From NCBI RefSeq assembly GCF_015706575.1, contig NW_024037065.1, positions 868,001-932,000 of the forward strand: a stretch of DNA of 64,000 nucleotides, given 5' to 3'. The DNA is from Patiria miniata. Its lineage: Eukaryota; Echinodermata; Asteroidea; Valvatida; Asterinidae. Position 1 is the stretch's first letter. Each line of letters opens with the position of its first letter. Of the stretch, positions 31,945-44,026 are shown one piece after another. The translations under genes and the position numbers were made by a program. The notes beneath the pieces are model-generated. The model made no database searches and was not told the DNA's origin. It saw only the letters and a program-made list of their open reading frames with translations.

Positions 31945-32894
31945 TTAATAATGTGTATGTATAAATGAAATATGTACTGAAATTTATCAAATCCAAGAGA
32001 TGCATATTATTTTCAAAACAAAACAAACGGTTACACTGGAATAGCTGAAGTTTATGGTCCATTTTCTGATTTGATATAAAAACAAAATTTCATAACTTTA
32101 CTGGACAGTGTCCCATGAAATAGTTGCTGGCCGATCACCTTGTGCTTGTAACTCTATAAGCACAAATCTCTTGTTTGTCTTATTTTGAAATGGTACAAAC
32201 ATTGAAACTTTTTAATGTTGTTTTATGACATATATTACAGATATTTTAAATTTTTGTTTATAATTATTTTATTTGTCAATATTTTACTGTAACCAGCCTG
32301 CAGTCACTTGTTTGACTTGTGTTAGCTGCATGTAGAAATGTCAAAGTTTCTGATTCATACCAAGGTGTTTCTTCTAATGGCATATATATAGTATTTTATT
32401 TATGAGGTTCGTACATGTAGGCCTATATATACATGTATGTACAAGTATTTTTGTGATAACACAGTGGTAAGTGCTTTTAAAGTTTCTGCGAGTAATTGGA
32501 ATTTTCTGATGGTCTAGGTAATGACTGGTATGGATAAGGTAAAACAAGCTGTATTTCTTTTTCAAATGAGTCATGGTACAGATAGCCGTGGTGCTTCTCC
32601 TTCCAGATATATTTATAAATGTAATTAATTCTATAAACTGTTACATACATTTGTATGAAAGACTGGTATCACATAATATATAATATATAATAAATAATAT
32701 ATATGGAAATAAATAAATAAATCTATAACAATGGAGCTGTATTGAACCTGCACCTCGTCGTTTTTTATGTGAAAATAGGTGACCGAGGTAATAAGATTTA
32801 ACACATACTTGAAATATTAGCATACTCAGCAAGACCAAATGGATCCTATTCCACTGCCAACTTACCCCTAAAGCGACCAACTGAATAGGACTTT
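31945..32894. other. Gene-free, AT-rich stretch
   Basis: No gene. The part at 31960-32170 resembles 26690-26930 (shared TACTGAAATTTATCA and CTTGTAAC). A TATAATATATAA-rich tract lies at 32675-32720. Confidence 0.35.
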
Positions 32895-33360
32895 AATTTT
32901 AATGGAGTCCACTTCAACTCCAACTGAATCCAATTCAACCAACTTGATCATAATTATGTAACTCCCAACTGAATCCAATTCCACCAACTGGATCCAATTC
33001 AACTCCCAACTGAATCCAATTCAACTCCCAACTGAATCCAATTCCACCAATTCAACTTCCAACTGAATCCAATTCCACCAATTGGATCCAATTCAACTTC
33101 CAACTGAATCCAATTCCACCAATTGGATCCAATTCAACTTCCAATTGGATCCAATTCAACCAACTGGATCCAATTCAACTTCCAACTGAATCCAATTCAA
33201 CCAACTGGATCCAATTCAACTTCCAATTGGATCCAATTAAAACCAATTGGAATCAAATCAACTTCCAATTGGATCCAATTAAAACTAATTGGATCCAATT
33301 AAAACCAATTGGATCCAATTGGAAATTTAATTGGATTTAATTGGTAATTTTGGTAAGGGG
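32895..33360. repeat. Second CCAATTGG/CCAATTCAACT array with the same end as the first
   Basis: About 460 bp of words such as CCAATTGGATCCAATT, CAACTGAATCCAATTC and TTCAACTTCCAA, grading from asymmetric on the left to fully self-complementary on the right. It ends TTTAATTGGTAATTTTGG then TAAGGGG. Reverse-complemented, that edge (CCCCTTACCAAAATTACC) matches the edge of the array at 3852 with one substitution over 17 bases. Confidence 0.85.
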
Positions 33361-36012
33361 AATTTTACAATATGATGCTATTTTGAAAACAGAAAATCAT
33401 TTTAGCACTGGAATGTCTGGACGATGTCTTCCTGTGAGGCAAAAAAGTTTCCTAAGTTGTACATGCATGACAATTGACAATATGCTTGCTTTAAATCCTT
33501 CTGTGTAGTGTAGACGCTCAGCCATTGACTCGGCCAATAATGTAAGTACATGTTCATTAAAGGCGTACATTTACGCCGGAAAATCTCTTTAGAAGCCCCG
33601 TTGGAAATGCCTTCTTTTGTTCATTTCTTCAAAATGAGAGCTTGCCAGAAAGAATAATTTCACAGGGAGTTTAGTCCCCTTACTATCTTTCGACCAGTAT
33701 GTTTTTCATCAATAATTACGCCGGTTACTTTTTTGGATAGCTGCAAATGATGGACTCGGGCTTGATGCACGTTTTTATCACGACAACGTTTCACAACTAG
33801 CACTCTTACTAGCACCCAGTGGAAGAATAGCACACTGCTGCCTGATCAAACGTAGCCAGATTCCGACCATCTGATGTATTATGTACAAAGAATTACTTTT
33901 GAAGTGATTTTTCTTCTTTATTCGATGATAAGACGGCACATTTTTCGCTGAATGTCACGCACCATAAGGTAAAAACAAACGGCAGCCATTTTTTTAATTC
34001 ATTTAATTTTAGTGTACGAGCCTCAGATCAGGTCACGAACCACCCTTCGACCATCGCTACCTTTTAAACAAAACTAACCTTTGACCAATTTGGTTTTTCT
34101 TTGACCAAGTGATGGCCAAAGGGTGGTTGCACAGCAACCTTTTGACCAAATACTGTGCATTTAGGCCATTGTGCAAAGGCACTCTCTCTTCCTCTAGCGA
34201 CCTGGTCCAAGGGTGGCTTTTGCTGCATATACGCGCTCCACCGGGATACACGTAGGAAGTGACATTTTTGGTTGAAGGGGGGCTTTTGTAAGACCAATCA
34301 ATTAAGACAGGTTGTCGGCATGATGCGTTATGAAAAGGCATGCGTGGGATATACTGTTTGAGTTCATTTCTGCATTTGCAGGTGGAAAAGTTGATAGTCT
34401 TTACTAATTTTTGAAATTAAAAATTAAATTGCGCCCTCAATATATCAATTTCACGCAAAATTACACACGCACCCTCTATCATTATGAACGATACCACTGA
34501 CATGACCGACGGCGATCGCTGTAGCAGGATTGTATGTGGTAGGCCTATGCCCTTAGTTTTGCCCAAAATAATTAAGCTTGGCTTGGATTGTAAGTTTTCG
34601 TGTCGTTTCGGCATGTTTAATTGCCATATCTTAGAAAAGAATCCACGCCGTGCACACTAGTATTATTATATGAATAAATTCTTGTGTGAATCGCTGTGAA
34701 GAGTGTTGTCCAATTTCCGGACATATATATACCATGGCCTTATACAAATGCTGTCGCCTTCACGCTAAAATTTGGCGATCGTGTAGTATAGTGTAGGGCC
34801 CTTGTTTAGTTTCGATAAAATTAGAGTCAATGATGTTTTAGTATATGGCCCTAACTACGCGGACACAAAGTGGGGGTGTGGTCCCCTTGAGAACGAAGCA
34901 ACACAAAAGAAATGGGGATTGCTGAAAAACTTCTAAACCAACTATCTTGTTGCCGGCTACGTGGCTACTGAGTGGGAATCCCCTTGATAATGCTTGAGAA
35001 CGAAGCAACACGAAAGGAATGAGAGTTGCTGAAAAAATGGAAGTTCTACATCATGTGTTGGAACATGTCACTGGCGTGGCCTTTATTTCCTGAGGTAGTC
35101 CACTGTCCAGTAAATTAGCCCCAAGAGACTGATCGTCAATGTTTTAATTGTTCTCTCAGTAGGTAGGCCTAGGCCTAAATGCTTCAATATTTTCACTGCT
35201 AATGTACAATTTTAGGACATATCACTTTATGAAGGTTGATAGGTCACTGCAGGGAAAAATTCGTGATGGCCAGATATTGGAGTCTTTTGCAGTTTTCCCT
35301 AACATGGGGCAATTTGGGGCAATTTGACAGTTTCCCTGGCTGTCCTCTTGCATTTTTCATGTTTTTTTGCAAAATGTCTTTGTTGACAAACTTCAAATTC
35401 ATTAAGTTAAAAACCATTCAGTTTTAAAATACATGTACACAATGTACATGTTTTCAAAGGAACATGTGACTGAAATTATGACCAGCACCCAGACAGCTTG
35501 ATTGTTTGTGTGTCGAAATTTGAACCCCTGAAATTCGTTCTGGATTTCACACGCCATCACAAGAACACAGTTTGGCCGAGTTTTCAAATAATGTGTGCCC
35601 AAATATTAATATCCTACTTTTAAAAGATGTTTCCAATTAACATTATTTTGTTTAAACACTTTTTGTTACCCATTAGGTGCTTTCCGGGACATATCCGGTC
35701 CCATTTAAATATTAAAATAAGACAATTATGTTAAAAAACAACACTTTTTGGAAATTGGAACAAGTTTGACCAAAAGACGATATTTGACCATATTTCATGT
35801 TTTGTCCAAGAATAAACTGCACAACCAAGGAGACACAGCTAGAGGTTACACCTTGCCAAAAGATATCTATCCGGTAAACCGGTACTGAATTTTGCAAGGC
35901 CACGAAACTTGCAGCAATAACATGCATGAGTTGTTGGGAATGAACCTGTTTGGTATTTCAGCACCACATGCACGAGATGAAGTTCATCATGGGTCATTAC
36001 GGATTTATAATA
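33361..36012. other. Gene-free stretch
   Basis: No coding region supported. GATAGCTGCAAATGATGG at about 33737 is a lone end of the MITE family split at 6123-11476. Two imperfect copies of a block containing GAACGAAGCAACAC lie at about 34893 and 35001. CCATGGCCTTATACAAATGC at about 34733 recurs at 52164, a dispersed word. Short ORFs around 34057-34341 have no known motif. Confidence 0.4.
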
Positions 36013-36105
36013 AGGAAATAACAGTGTGAGGAGCCGGTCTTCACTGCGTGATAATGACCGGGTTATTATCACGCATTAAAGACCGGATCCTCACACTGTT
36101 ATTCC
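36013..36105. mobile_element. Hairpin MITE, copy 2
   Basis: 93 bp that fold almost completely: GGAAATAACAGTGTGAGGAG and the CCGGTCTT block on the left are mirrored on the right, with a loop of a few bases around ATGACCGGG. TAATAAGG precedes it, as at the 63422 copy. Confidence 0.75.
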
Positions 36106-36696
36106 CATTAATTAATACCTTTTTAACGAAATAAACAGTTAAAATGCTCCAATTTTGTCACTTTATTTCGGCGATATTTCCAAACTTTTTTGTATTCATG
36201 TTCATGGGCCATATTTTAGCTTAACAGCTATAACGACGTAATCTCAACAGAAACTGCTGCCGTAGCAAAACAAATTACAACAATGTTTTCATATCTTTAC
36301 CTGATGGAGGAAGCTGAAATCTCGTTTACACATTCCTTGTGTCCGGAATTACAAAGATGCTTGATTTAGAAAAGGTAAATATGTCGGTGGGTGAAGTGTT
36401 CAAAGAAAATAAATCGTAGATCTACGCTTTCGTCGTAAACATCCTTAGTATACATGTATACTGCACTGCTGTACGATGTCGTTTCAAAACTTCCTTACGC
36501 GCGCATCCCTGGCAACTGTGTTGCGTACGCGCGCGTCAGTCTCACGCGACGGGTGTTGAGCGCATGTGCAGTGCTCTATTGTTACAAGCTACGGCAGGAC
36601 TGTTAATATATTTTGACCAATCATTGGCTTGCATGGGGCTGAACGGGGCTAGATCAATGCTCGTTCAGGGGCCATTTATTCGCTTGATCTTTGAAG
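36106..36696. other. Gene-free stretch with a CpG-rich patch
   Basis: No gene. ACGCGCGCATCC and TACGCGCGCGTCAG at 36496-36540 form a small alternating CG patch. Confidence 0.35.
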
Positions 36697-38781
36697 CCGG
36701 TGTGGCAGGTAATTCTGTCCCCCCTGGTAAATGTGTCCCCCCGGACAGATTTACCGGGTCGTGACCCGGTAAATCTGTCCGGGGGGACACTTTTACCTAG
36801 GTAAACCTGTCCCCCTCTAGGTAAATCTGTCCCCCTGCACGACGTTAAATGTGTCCCCCCTGATACATGTGTCCCCGTGCAACGTCACAAGTCTAGCACC
36901 CAGACTGTATATTAGTAAAGTTATTAACTGTTTTTGCGCGGCGCCTTGCTAAATTCGGGAATGGTGCTTACGTCAAAGCACAACTCCCGTTTTGATGACG
37001 ACTTCGGGAGCGAGCGATTTGCATGGTGGGCAAAAAAGACTTGAAATGCACATTTATTTTAAGCCGCATGGTTGCAAAAATAAAGACAAAATGGAACTCG
37101 AACGAGCAAGGAACACGGACCAAGGAGTTCGTTCTTAATTATTCCTCCATGAACACACACACACACATGCATGACGCTGGGAACACAAATCAGAATGCTT
37201 GCAAGACTATGGGGGAAGTGTTACATAACACATTCTTGGATGTCCCTCACTGCGTTTTTAATAGGCTTGGTAATACAGCCCGAGGAAAAGTAAGCTCAGC
37301 GGACACATCACATCAGCATGTATCGTGCTCATGTAACGTGCACTGTAACGTGCTCAACACCTACTGTCCGCCGAATCCTACGGAGGGGGCGTGCGCGCTA
37401 GCCGTATAGGTTGAGTATTACTACGCGTGCCTTTTCTGCTTTCTTGCAGAAACATAGATCGGTTGATTAACATCTAAACGTTAATTTCATTTTGATAATC
37501 ATTGATGAAGGGTGGAAAAATCTAAAAATGTATCCCTGTGCGCTGAATTCATTATAATAACATCAATTTATACTCAGACTCAATGACAAAAACACAGGGA
37601 TTACTCACAGGTATGAATTTATGCCACAGTCATGTGAAACTTTTTAAATTCATTTCATTTCCAATTCTTCCATATTCAAAACTGAGCCGGATACCGATGA
37701 TTGGGCAAACCGGTCACACATGGGGCGTACACACTCCCATGATTTTGAACACTACTGAGTGATCAAAATACAACCACTGGCACCACAGAGTGCACAGACC
37801 CAAGACTTAGCTGGGTACAGAGCCGAAGCTACAAGGTACAAAACACAGACCCAAGACTTTAGATGGGTACAGAGCCGAAGCTACAAGGTACATGCATGTG
37901 TACATGAAAACCAAAACGTGGTTATAGGCCATATCTATGTCCATCATTAAGACGTAAACATTAAAAAGTTGCATATCCACTGATGTAAAATTCAGTCAGA
38001 AATATAGCCCCATGAGACTCGCGAGCGCTATTGCAACTGTACAATATTTAGAACATCAACAAGAATTATAAGTGATCAAATGTCTCTTAACAATGAGAAA
38101 GGGGGAAATGGCTGCCTGAACCCGTCAAAAACTTGCCAATCCTTTGCAATTATTTAAATATTTAAGGAGCAAATAATACAAGGTGGGGTTAGGGGATGGT
38201 GGAGGGGAAAACTGAATGTGCACAAAATAAAATGTGCTCCTGTTGTCTCAATGACTGTGACAGAAGCGAGCACAGCCCAACTCACAGCCCAACTCAGGCC
38301 ACCACTTCACCAAGCAACATAAGACAAAACAAACTTTTTCATCGGTTCAAAGTTGGTCTTTACATTTGCATATGCAAATCTCTCACTGGCATACCTTTTT
38401 ATTACCAAATATGGTAATGAAGTGCAGCTGTGCAAGGCTGGAGAACTGAGTGGGGTAATCCAGCTAATTAGGTCAAAGACTTGGCAGCATGCCAGACTGC
38501 TGGCTTGTATTCTTGTATGTATATAAACAAACTAGGGCTAAGTGCAATTGAATTCATACACATACAAATATGAACTCGCTGTGTATAAAGCATTTTATCA
38601 TACACTGTTGATAAAATGAAGTAACAACTTATGCGTGCAAAACCAGGGGGGACAGAATTAACTGGAGGGGACAGAATTACCTGGAGGGGGACAGAATTAA
38701 CGGGACAGGGGGGACACTTTTACTTAGGTAATTCTGTCCCCGGACACTATTACCGGGGGACAGAATTACCGTCCACACCGG
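36697..38781. mobile_element. 2.1-kb non-autonomous DNA element with GGGGACAG-rich palindromic ends
   Basis: CCGGTGTGG then GGTAATTCTGTCCCCC at the left end is matched inverted by GGGGGACAGAATTACC then CCACACCGG at the right end. Both ends carry many copies of GGTAAATCTGTCCCC-like words in both orientations. At 36734-36789 two perfect 27-bp arms (beginning TGTCCCCCCGGACAG) surround a 2-base loop. The interior (about 36900-38630) has no credible transposase; the 128-codon frame at 37023-37409 has no known motif. No target duplication was recognised. Confidence 0.75.
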
Positions 38782-40387
38782 TCCATTATCACCGTTAATA
38801 CCCGGCCACGTGATCGATTCTTGACCAATCAGAAACCATCAACTCTGTAAGGTATTTAATAGTCTATCCCTAACAGTCCTGAATTCTCCAATTTTAATAT
38901 AATTTTGCACACCCCCTAGGGAGTTAGGGTTAATCAAATATAACGGAGGGCCAATCAGCACAGCCGAACTCTGACTTTAGCACTAAACTATTTATTTTTA
39001 AAAGTCACACCCTTCTCCCCTTAAGACATCTCAAGTACCCACTCACAACCTTGCATATGTATAAGTTGGCTCATGTTTGAGTTGGTCCATATAGAAAATG
39101 TCACTCAGACTTGGTATTATTTAAAAAAAAAACCTTCAATGTCACAAAACTCACACTAGGTTAGAATTGAAAAAGTTGAGCCTGTTTCACTAAAAACACG
39201 ATTTTTGTTGAATGCAATATCAATCTTTGTATAATTAAATGGAAAAAAGGGCAAAATCTTGTAATACTTATTAAATGTGAGTTTCATTGTGCAGTGATTT
39301 TTCACATGTGCAGGTGGAGGCCTCATCATCATGATTAGTCTCCATATCCAGCTACACCTTGTACGGGATGTTGAGCCACCCACACCAACCGATCAGTAGA
39401 GGTGTGCCACAGATCAGGGGGCTGACAGAGCATGGTCGGCATCAAGCTGTCGCACCCAGGTATTTAAACTTCTACAGGTTTTCAAAGATCCAAGTATATC
39501 TGGTTCACAATGCAGCACTATTACTTTGTTTTAATATTTTCAGTTTTAGTTTATGGTGGTGTTGAATATAGAATATGTATTGTTTTCAAGGAGCTTGACA
39601 AACAATTAGGAAGACAAATAAATGAGTGCTTGCATGTATGCACATCATGATGTCTACATTTCAATTGATATAAAGATCCCCTTTTTTCCAAATTCAAAAA
39701 TCCTCTAGCATCCTTATATCGGAAACTTGATTCAATTGAATGCATTTATTAGCCTATTAACAAAAGTGTATTACTTTCTATAGTGGTAATCATTTTTGTT
39801 ATCGTATAAAGGGGCAGGTTAGGTCATAACTTGCTCATTGATCAGCTGTGCACAGAATCTTCTGTGTATTGAAAATATGTAATCAGGTTTTTAAAACATT
39901 GTGCACATTAACTGCCCTGTGTTTGTTGAGCTAAATTTGGTTACTAGAAACGGCTTGGCATCACAGTGTATTCAAGAACAATTCTTTATGAAGCTGTTTT
40001 AACATGTCTTATTAAGTTTTGTTTTGCTTCAGCATGGTGGACTTAAGCTCCTCGATGACTCAAGAAACATTCAGCAGTTTGTTTTGCTTCAGTGGAAGCT
40101 TGTGGTTTCCATCTCTTGATTCATTGCTGAAATATCATGAATCATTGATGGATTCAGCTGGCTCCATGTTTATTCAGCTCAGAAGTTTGGAAAAAGGGGG
40201 CCATGTAAGCCGTAAAAAAGTATACTGTTGATATAGTACTGCCAGCTGACATCCAGGACCAAGCCTTGGTGAAGGCTGTCAACAATGAACTTATTTGCTC
40301 CCTGACAAAGCAAGTGGCTGTTACATGCACTTGCTGAGTTTGTCAGCATTAATCGGACACTCTCGATAGAAGTGACATTTAATTGAA
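38782..40387. other. Gene-free stretch with one exon-like segment
   Basis: 39335-39461 is bounded by an acceptor-like CACATGTGCAG and a donor-like CACCCAG|GTATTT, and one frame stays open for most of it, but no domain is recognisable. 40033-40092 is similarly exon-like. I do not call either a gene. Confidence 0.35.
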
Positions 40388-40942
40388 TGTACACGAACCA
40401 TGGGTACCGATGGTTCGTGTACAAACCAGAATGAGCCAATAAGACAAAAGCGCCGATGGTTTGTGCACTGACAGATACAACCAATGAGAGAGCAAACAAT
40501 CACTGGTGGTCATCGGCCCAGTGGCCTTGCCTAGCTCAGCTATTAGTGAGATTTACGTAACGTTGCGTAACAAAGTGTATGTGGGGAAACTGTGGTCAGG
40601 TCCCTGGCCCTGCACAAGGCCATGCATGTGCATGCTATCTTAATATGTTAATGTAACGTACACTTTGTACAGTTGAAGCCTTATATTAATTGTTTCTATT
40701 TCCAGACATTAAGGTTTGCTGCATGCACTATAATATATTACTTGGACATGGTTGTAAAGCAAGGACCTATGGTTGTACCATGGAGGAAGGAATAGAAAAA
40801 TACAACTTGGAAAACGATAATCTAAACGAGAATAGGCTGAAATGTAGTGCCCACTGAGAAAAGGGAACTGGAGTTGTAATACATGCATGTCAACCGTGCA
40901 GACAAGTTCTGGGAGAGAATATTCAACCGACGGCGAGATTAC
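40388..40942 (+). repeat. Inverted repeat, left copy (about 555 bp)
   Basis: The copy starts with a hairpin (TGTACACGAACCAT and its mirror, 40388-40423), runs through GCCAATAAGACAAAAGCGCC and TTTACGTAACGTTGCGTAAC, and ends near TCAACCGACGGCGAGATTAC. The same sequence in opposite orientation is at 49154-49657. Identity is high but with small indels and substitutions. No protein is encoded. Confidence 0.88.
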
Positions 40943-41566
40943 TTTGGAGAAAGGAACACCTCCATGCTTACTCAAGCTAAAACTGTAAAAGATTTAATGT
41001 TTTTATATTCCTTGCTCTATGGTTATTCCAAATGGTTCGGCCGTGAATATTTAAATTAATCTGTTATTACTGATCATTTGTCAAACCTGTTTTATAAACC
41101 AACAAATTATTGTTGTTCTATGCATTTTAACTGGACTGGTGGTATTACCATTAAATCCCATATTCAAGGCCTAAATAGATATTTGTTGATGTTTGATGTA
41201 ACATAGCACGGCGCCGCCACTGACGTGGTGTACTTTGCTTGTTCGTCTGTCGCGCTATCTAGAGCAACAGTTTTGTACTGAACCTTCACAAAAACCGGTA
41301 TAATTTCATCGAGTTCTAAACACTCCCGTTCCTAAATCACGAGTTAATCCGATTCCTGTTACAAAGTTCCAACAAAACATTATTTCGACATGATTTTCCT
41401 ATTTTATTGCAAAGTGCATGGGTAAACCCTTTGAAAATATCCCCCCAAAATGAGGAAATAATTTTCTGACAAACTTCTTGTTGGGTATATCAGTAGATCA
41501 AGATACTAATGGTTTATCAGATTTTATCAATTTTACAGAATTCTTCAAAGGAATTTTCCGATATTT
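40943..41566. other. Gene-free stretch
   Basis: AT-rich, no gene or clear repeat seen. Confidence 0.35.
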
Positions 41567-42220
41567 CGTCACCGACACCACGAAGTAACACTCTACCGTG
41601 TTAAAGCATATTTTTTTCGATTTTCAGTTTTTTGGATTTTTAAACATTATTCATCAAGGCCTACCATTGAACGAAGTTTCAAAGCTTCAAGAGCTTTACT
41701 TTAATAATTACGCTAAGTATCCATGGCAACTTTTGCGCAAAAGTGACAATTTTCGTTTTCACGAAGTAACACTCAAGTTCCATTTTCCATTGCAATGCAT
41801 TGCGCGCACTCTGCTCATAAGTGAGCAAAAACGTTTTCACGAAGTAACACTCTTCTTGTAACAAGTTGTATGAGCGCGCGCGCGCTGACCTGAAGTTGCA
41901 CTTTCCTCGTGTTAAATACATTGAAGAGTGTTACTTCGTGAAAACGAAAATTTACAGTTTCGCAGCTTTTTCGGTTTCACGAACTAACACTCATCTTTTT
42001 TCTCTTATTTCTTGTTTATTTAATACACAAACGAGTGAAAAACAGCAGATTTAATAAATTCAATTCATCAAGTGTCCACAACGAGAAACCCAACTGAAAA
42101 TACTCTGTCGTTTTGACGCAAAGTGTTGTTTTAGAAGGCGTTCAACTTTAGTTGCCGTTTTCTCCGATTGCTAGTTTTTACTGGTATGTAGATGGGTGTT
42201 ACTTCGTGGTGTCGGTGACG
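41567..42220. mobile_element. 654-bp element with repeated CACGAAGTAACACT words
   Basis: Terminal inverted repeats CGTCACCGACACCACGAAG / mirrored CTTCGTGGTGTCGGTGACG, about 25 bp and near perfect. The last part of the repeat, CACGAAGTAACACT, is reiterated inside at about 41759, 41837 and 41978 (variant) in one orientation and at 41925 in the other, each next to GTTTTC-like sequence. This suggests subterminal transposase-binding sites. GCGCGCGCGCGC lies near 41875. No ORF of note. Confidence 0.75.
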
Positions 42221-42231
42221 ATGTATTCAAG

Positions 42232-42475
42232 TGCGCCACGTTAGGGAACATTCAGCCCTTTGTGTGCCCAATTTCCGGATGCCACCGTTTTTTAATTTTG
42301 GAATATCTCATGACACCAAAATAGTTTACAGAGGTATAAACCGCCGCAGTAATAAGGTGTAAATACCAGTATTTCACGGACTGAATTTGAAGTTTATCAA
42401 CAAATAAATTTGGCAACACTACATGAGGAAAGTCAAGGTAAACGTCGAAGTGTGTCAAGTTAGGAAACGCCACTA
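42232..42475 (-). repeat. GTGCGCCACGTTAGGGAA repeat, copy 1
   Basis: 244 bp beginning GTGCGCCACGTTAGGGAAC and sharing CAATTTCCGGA, AAATACCAGTATTT and TTGGCAACACTACATGAGG with the opposite-strand copy at 58047-58298. Diverged but clearly related along the whole length. No coding content. Confidence 0.75.
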
Positions 42476-43058
42476 TGTAATATATTAAGGAATTGATAGG
42501 GAACTGGTTTTATAAGAAATATTATTTATAGACTTGGAGTGCATTATTTTTAAATTAGAGATGAAGGAAGGGCATTTTCAAAAAGCAGAGCTTGTCGAGT
42601 AGGAAGCAGTTCTTCTGCGCCACCATATTCCACGGAGCACACTTTCATGATATAATTTTAGAAATGTTGATACTGATTTCCGGGGCGGGGCAGATACGTG
42701 TTCCCTCACGTCCCTCTCATTTTGGTGACGGATAAACCCAACCCAGCGTAGTTTTTTTTACTTTTGATGTAACGAAGGAGAAATCAAAAATGTGGGTTTT
42801 TTTACCCTAAAAGATCCGGTAGCGGAATTCGCCACCCCTCGACTTTTTCCGCGATAGCCTTCAAAAATAAATTTCTCGCAACCTGAGCTGTTATGACTTT
42901 TTAGCCTTGAGCCTTGCGCATCTTTTGACAACAAAAAAATATAAAAATCAGACCAGGGGTTGTTGCGCAGCGAAAAATTTTTCGACGCCATGCGCCGTGA
43001 AAACTTAATTTTCCCATATACGTAAAGTACACAAACCAGAATAACCATTCGTACAGTG
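42476..43058. other. Gene-free stretch
   Basis: No gene or repeat recognised. Confidence 0.3.
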
Positions 43059-43236
43059 CCAAGAGAAGAAAGGGGTGCGGGAAGTCAAAATAGGGGTGCG
43101 GGCGTTAATTTGCAGCATGTTAGTGCCAAGAGAAGAATAATCATTCGTACATATGAATAATTACTTAGCCATAATTCCAGACCTTTTGCCCTATAATCAT
43201 GAAATTTCTTGGGTATATTTATGAAGAATTGCTCTA

Positions 43237-43888
43237 CACAGAAAATAAATGCTGAGTCACAAGACTCACTTAGGTGAGTCATGATTTTGTCCGTGTAGTG
43301 AGACACTTTTGGACTTAAGTGAGTCATTTGACTCACATGAAATGAGTCAAGTTACTCGGGCTGGAATAATGTTTGGGTCTTTTGACTAATTTTGTGGCAT
43401 TTAAATGAGTCATCATTTTGTTCGTGTGGTGACACACTGCCATGTGATAAACGAGTCCAATTACTCAGAATGGGATACATGTGAGTCATGTGACTTGAAT
43501 GTTTTTTTAGTCGAGTCCTGTGCTGACACACTGCGATATGCATAAACCATCAAATTCGAAGACAGTTTACACACAAGAGCATCAGTAACACAAGTGAAAA
43601 AGATTTAGAGGGCATATACCTTGATCACAAAATGCCTTTGCTCACTACGCCTAACACTAGGCCTAACACAATGTAGGCATAGTACTAACGTTAAACCTAG
43701 GCATACGACGGCAAAGCCACTTTCGTAATTTAGGCTTGGCTACACAGAGCAAACAGTGCTTGATATCAAGGAATTAAAAAAAACTACCGTGAATCGGGTA
43801 GATTGCATTCAGTTATTAACAACACGATAGCAGCGTTTTGAACATGAAAATACCTTAAAACAGAAAGAAAAAGAAAGAGCTCTGTGTG
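43237..43888. mobile_element. 652-bp insertion in the array with TA duplication
   Basis: Other copies of the array read GCTCTATGCATTTTC without a break. Here the same site is split between TA (43235-43236) and TA (43889-43890), which gives an empty-site comparison. The ends CACAGA...TCTGTGTG are weakly inverted. Interior words GAGTCA/TGACTC are frequent. A Tc1/mariner-type non-autonomous element is plausible from the TA target. Confidence 0.7.
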
Positions 43889-44026
43889 TATGCATTTTCT
43901 TCGTCACTCGGGGGGGGGGGGGGGGAGGGGGCGTGAATTTGCACAATGTTAGTGCCAAGAGAAGAAAGGGGTGCGGGAAGGCAAAATAGGGGTGTGGGCG
44001 TGAATTTGCAGCATGTTAGTGTCAAG

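Noticed and set aside
37023..37409. 128-codon frame inside the 2.1-kb element
   Set aside because: No domain, no transposase motif and no second copy for comparison.
39335..39461. Exon between acceptor-like and donor-like sites
   Set aside because: No recognisable protein and no partner exons in phase nearby.
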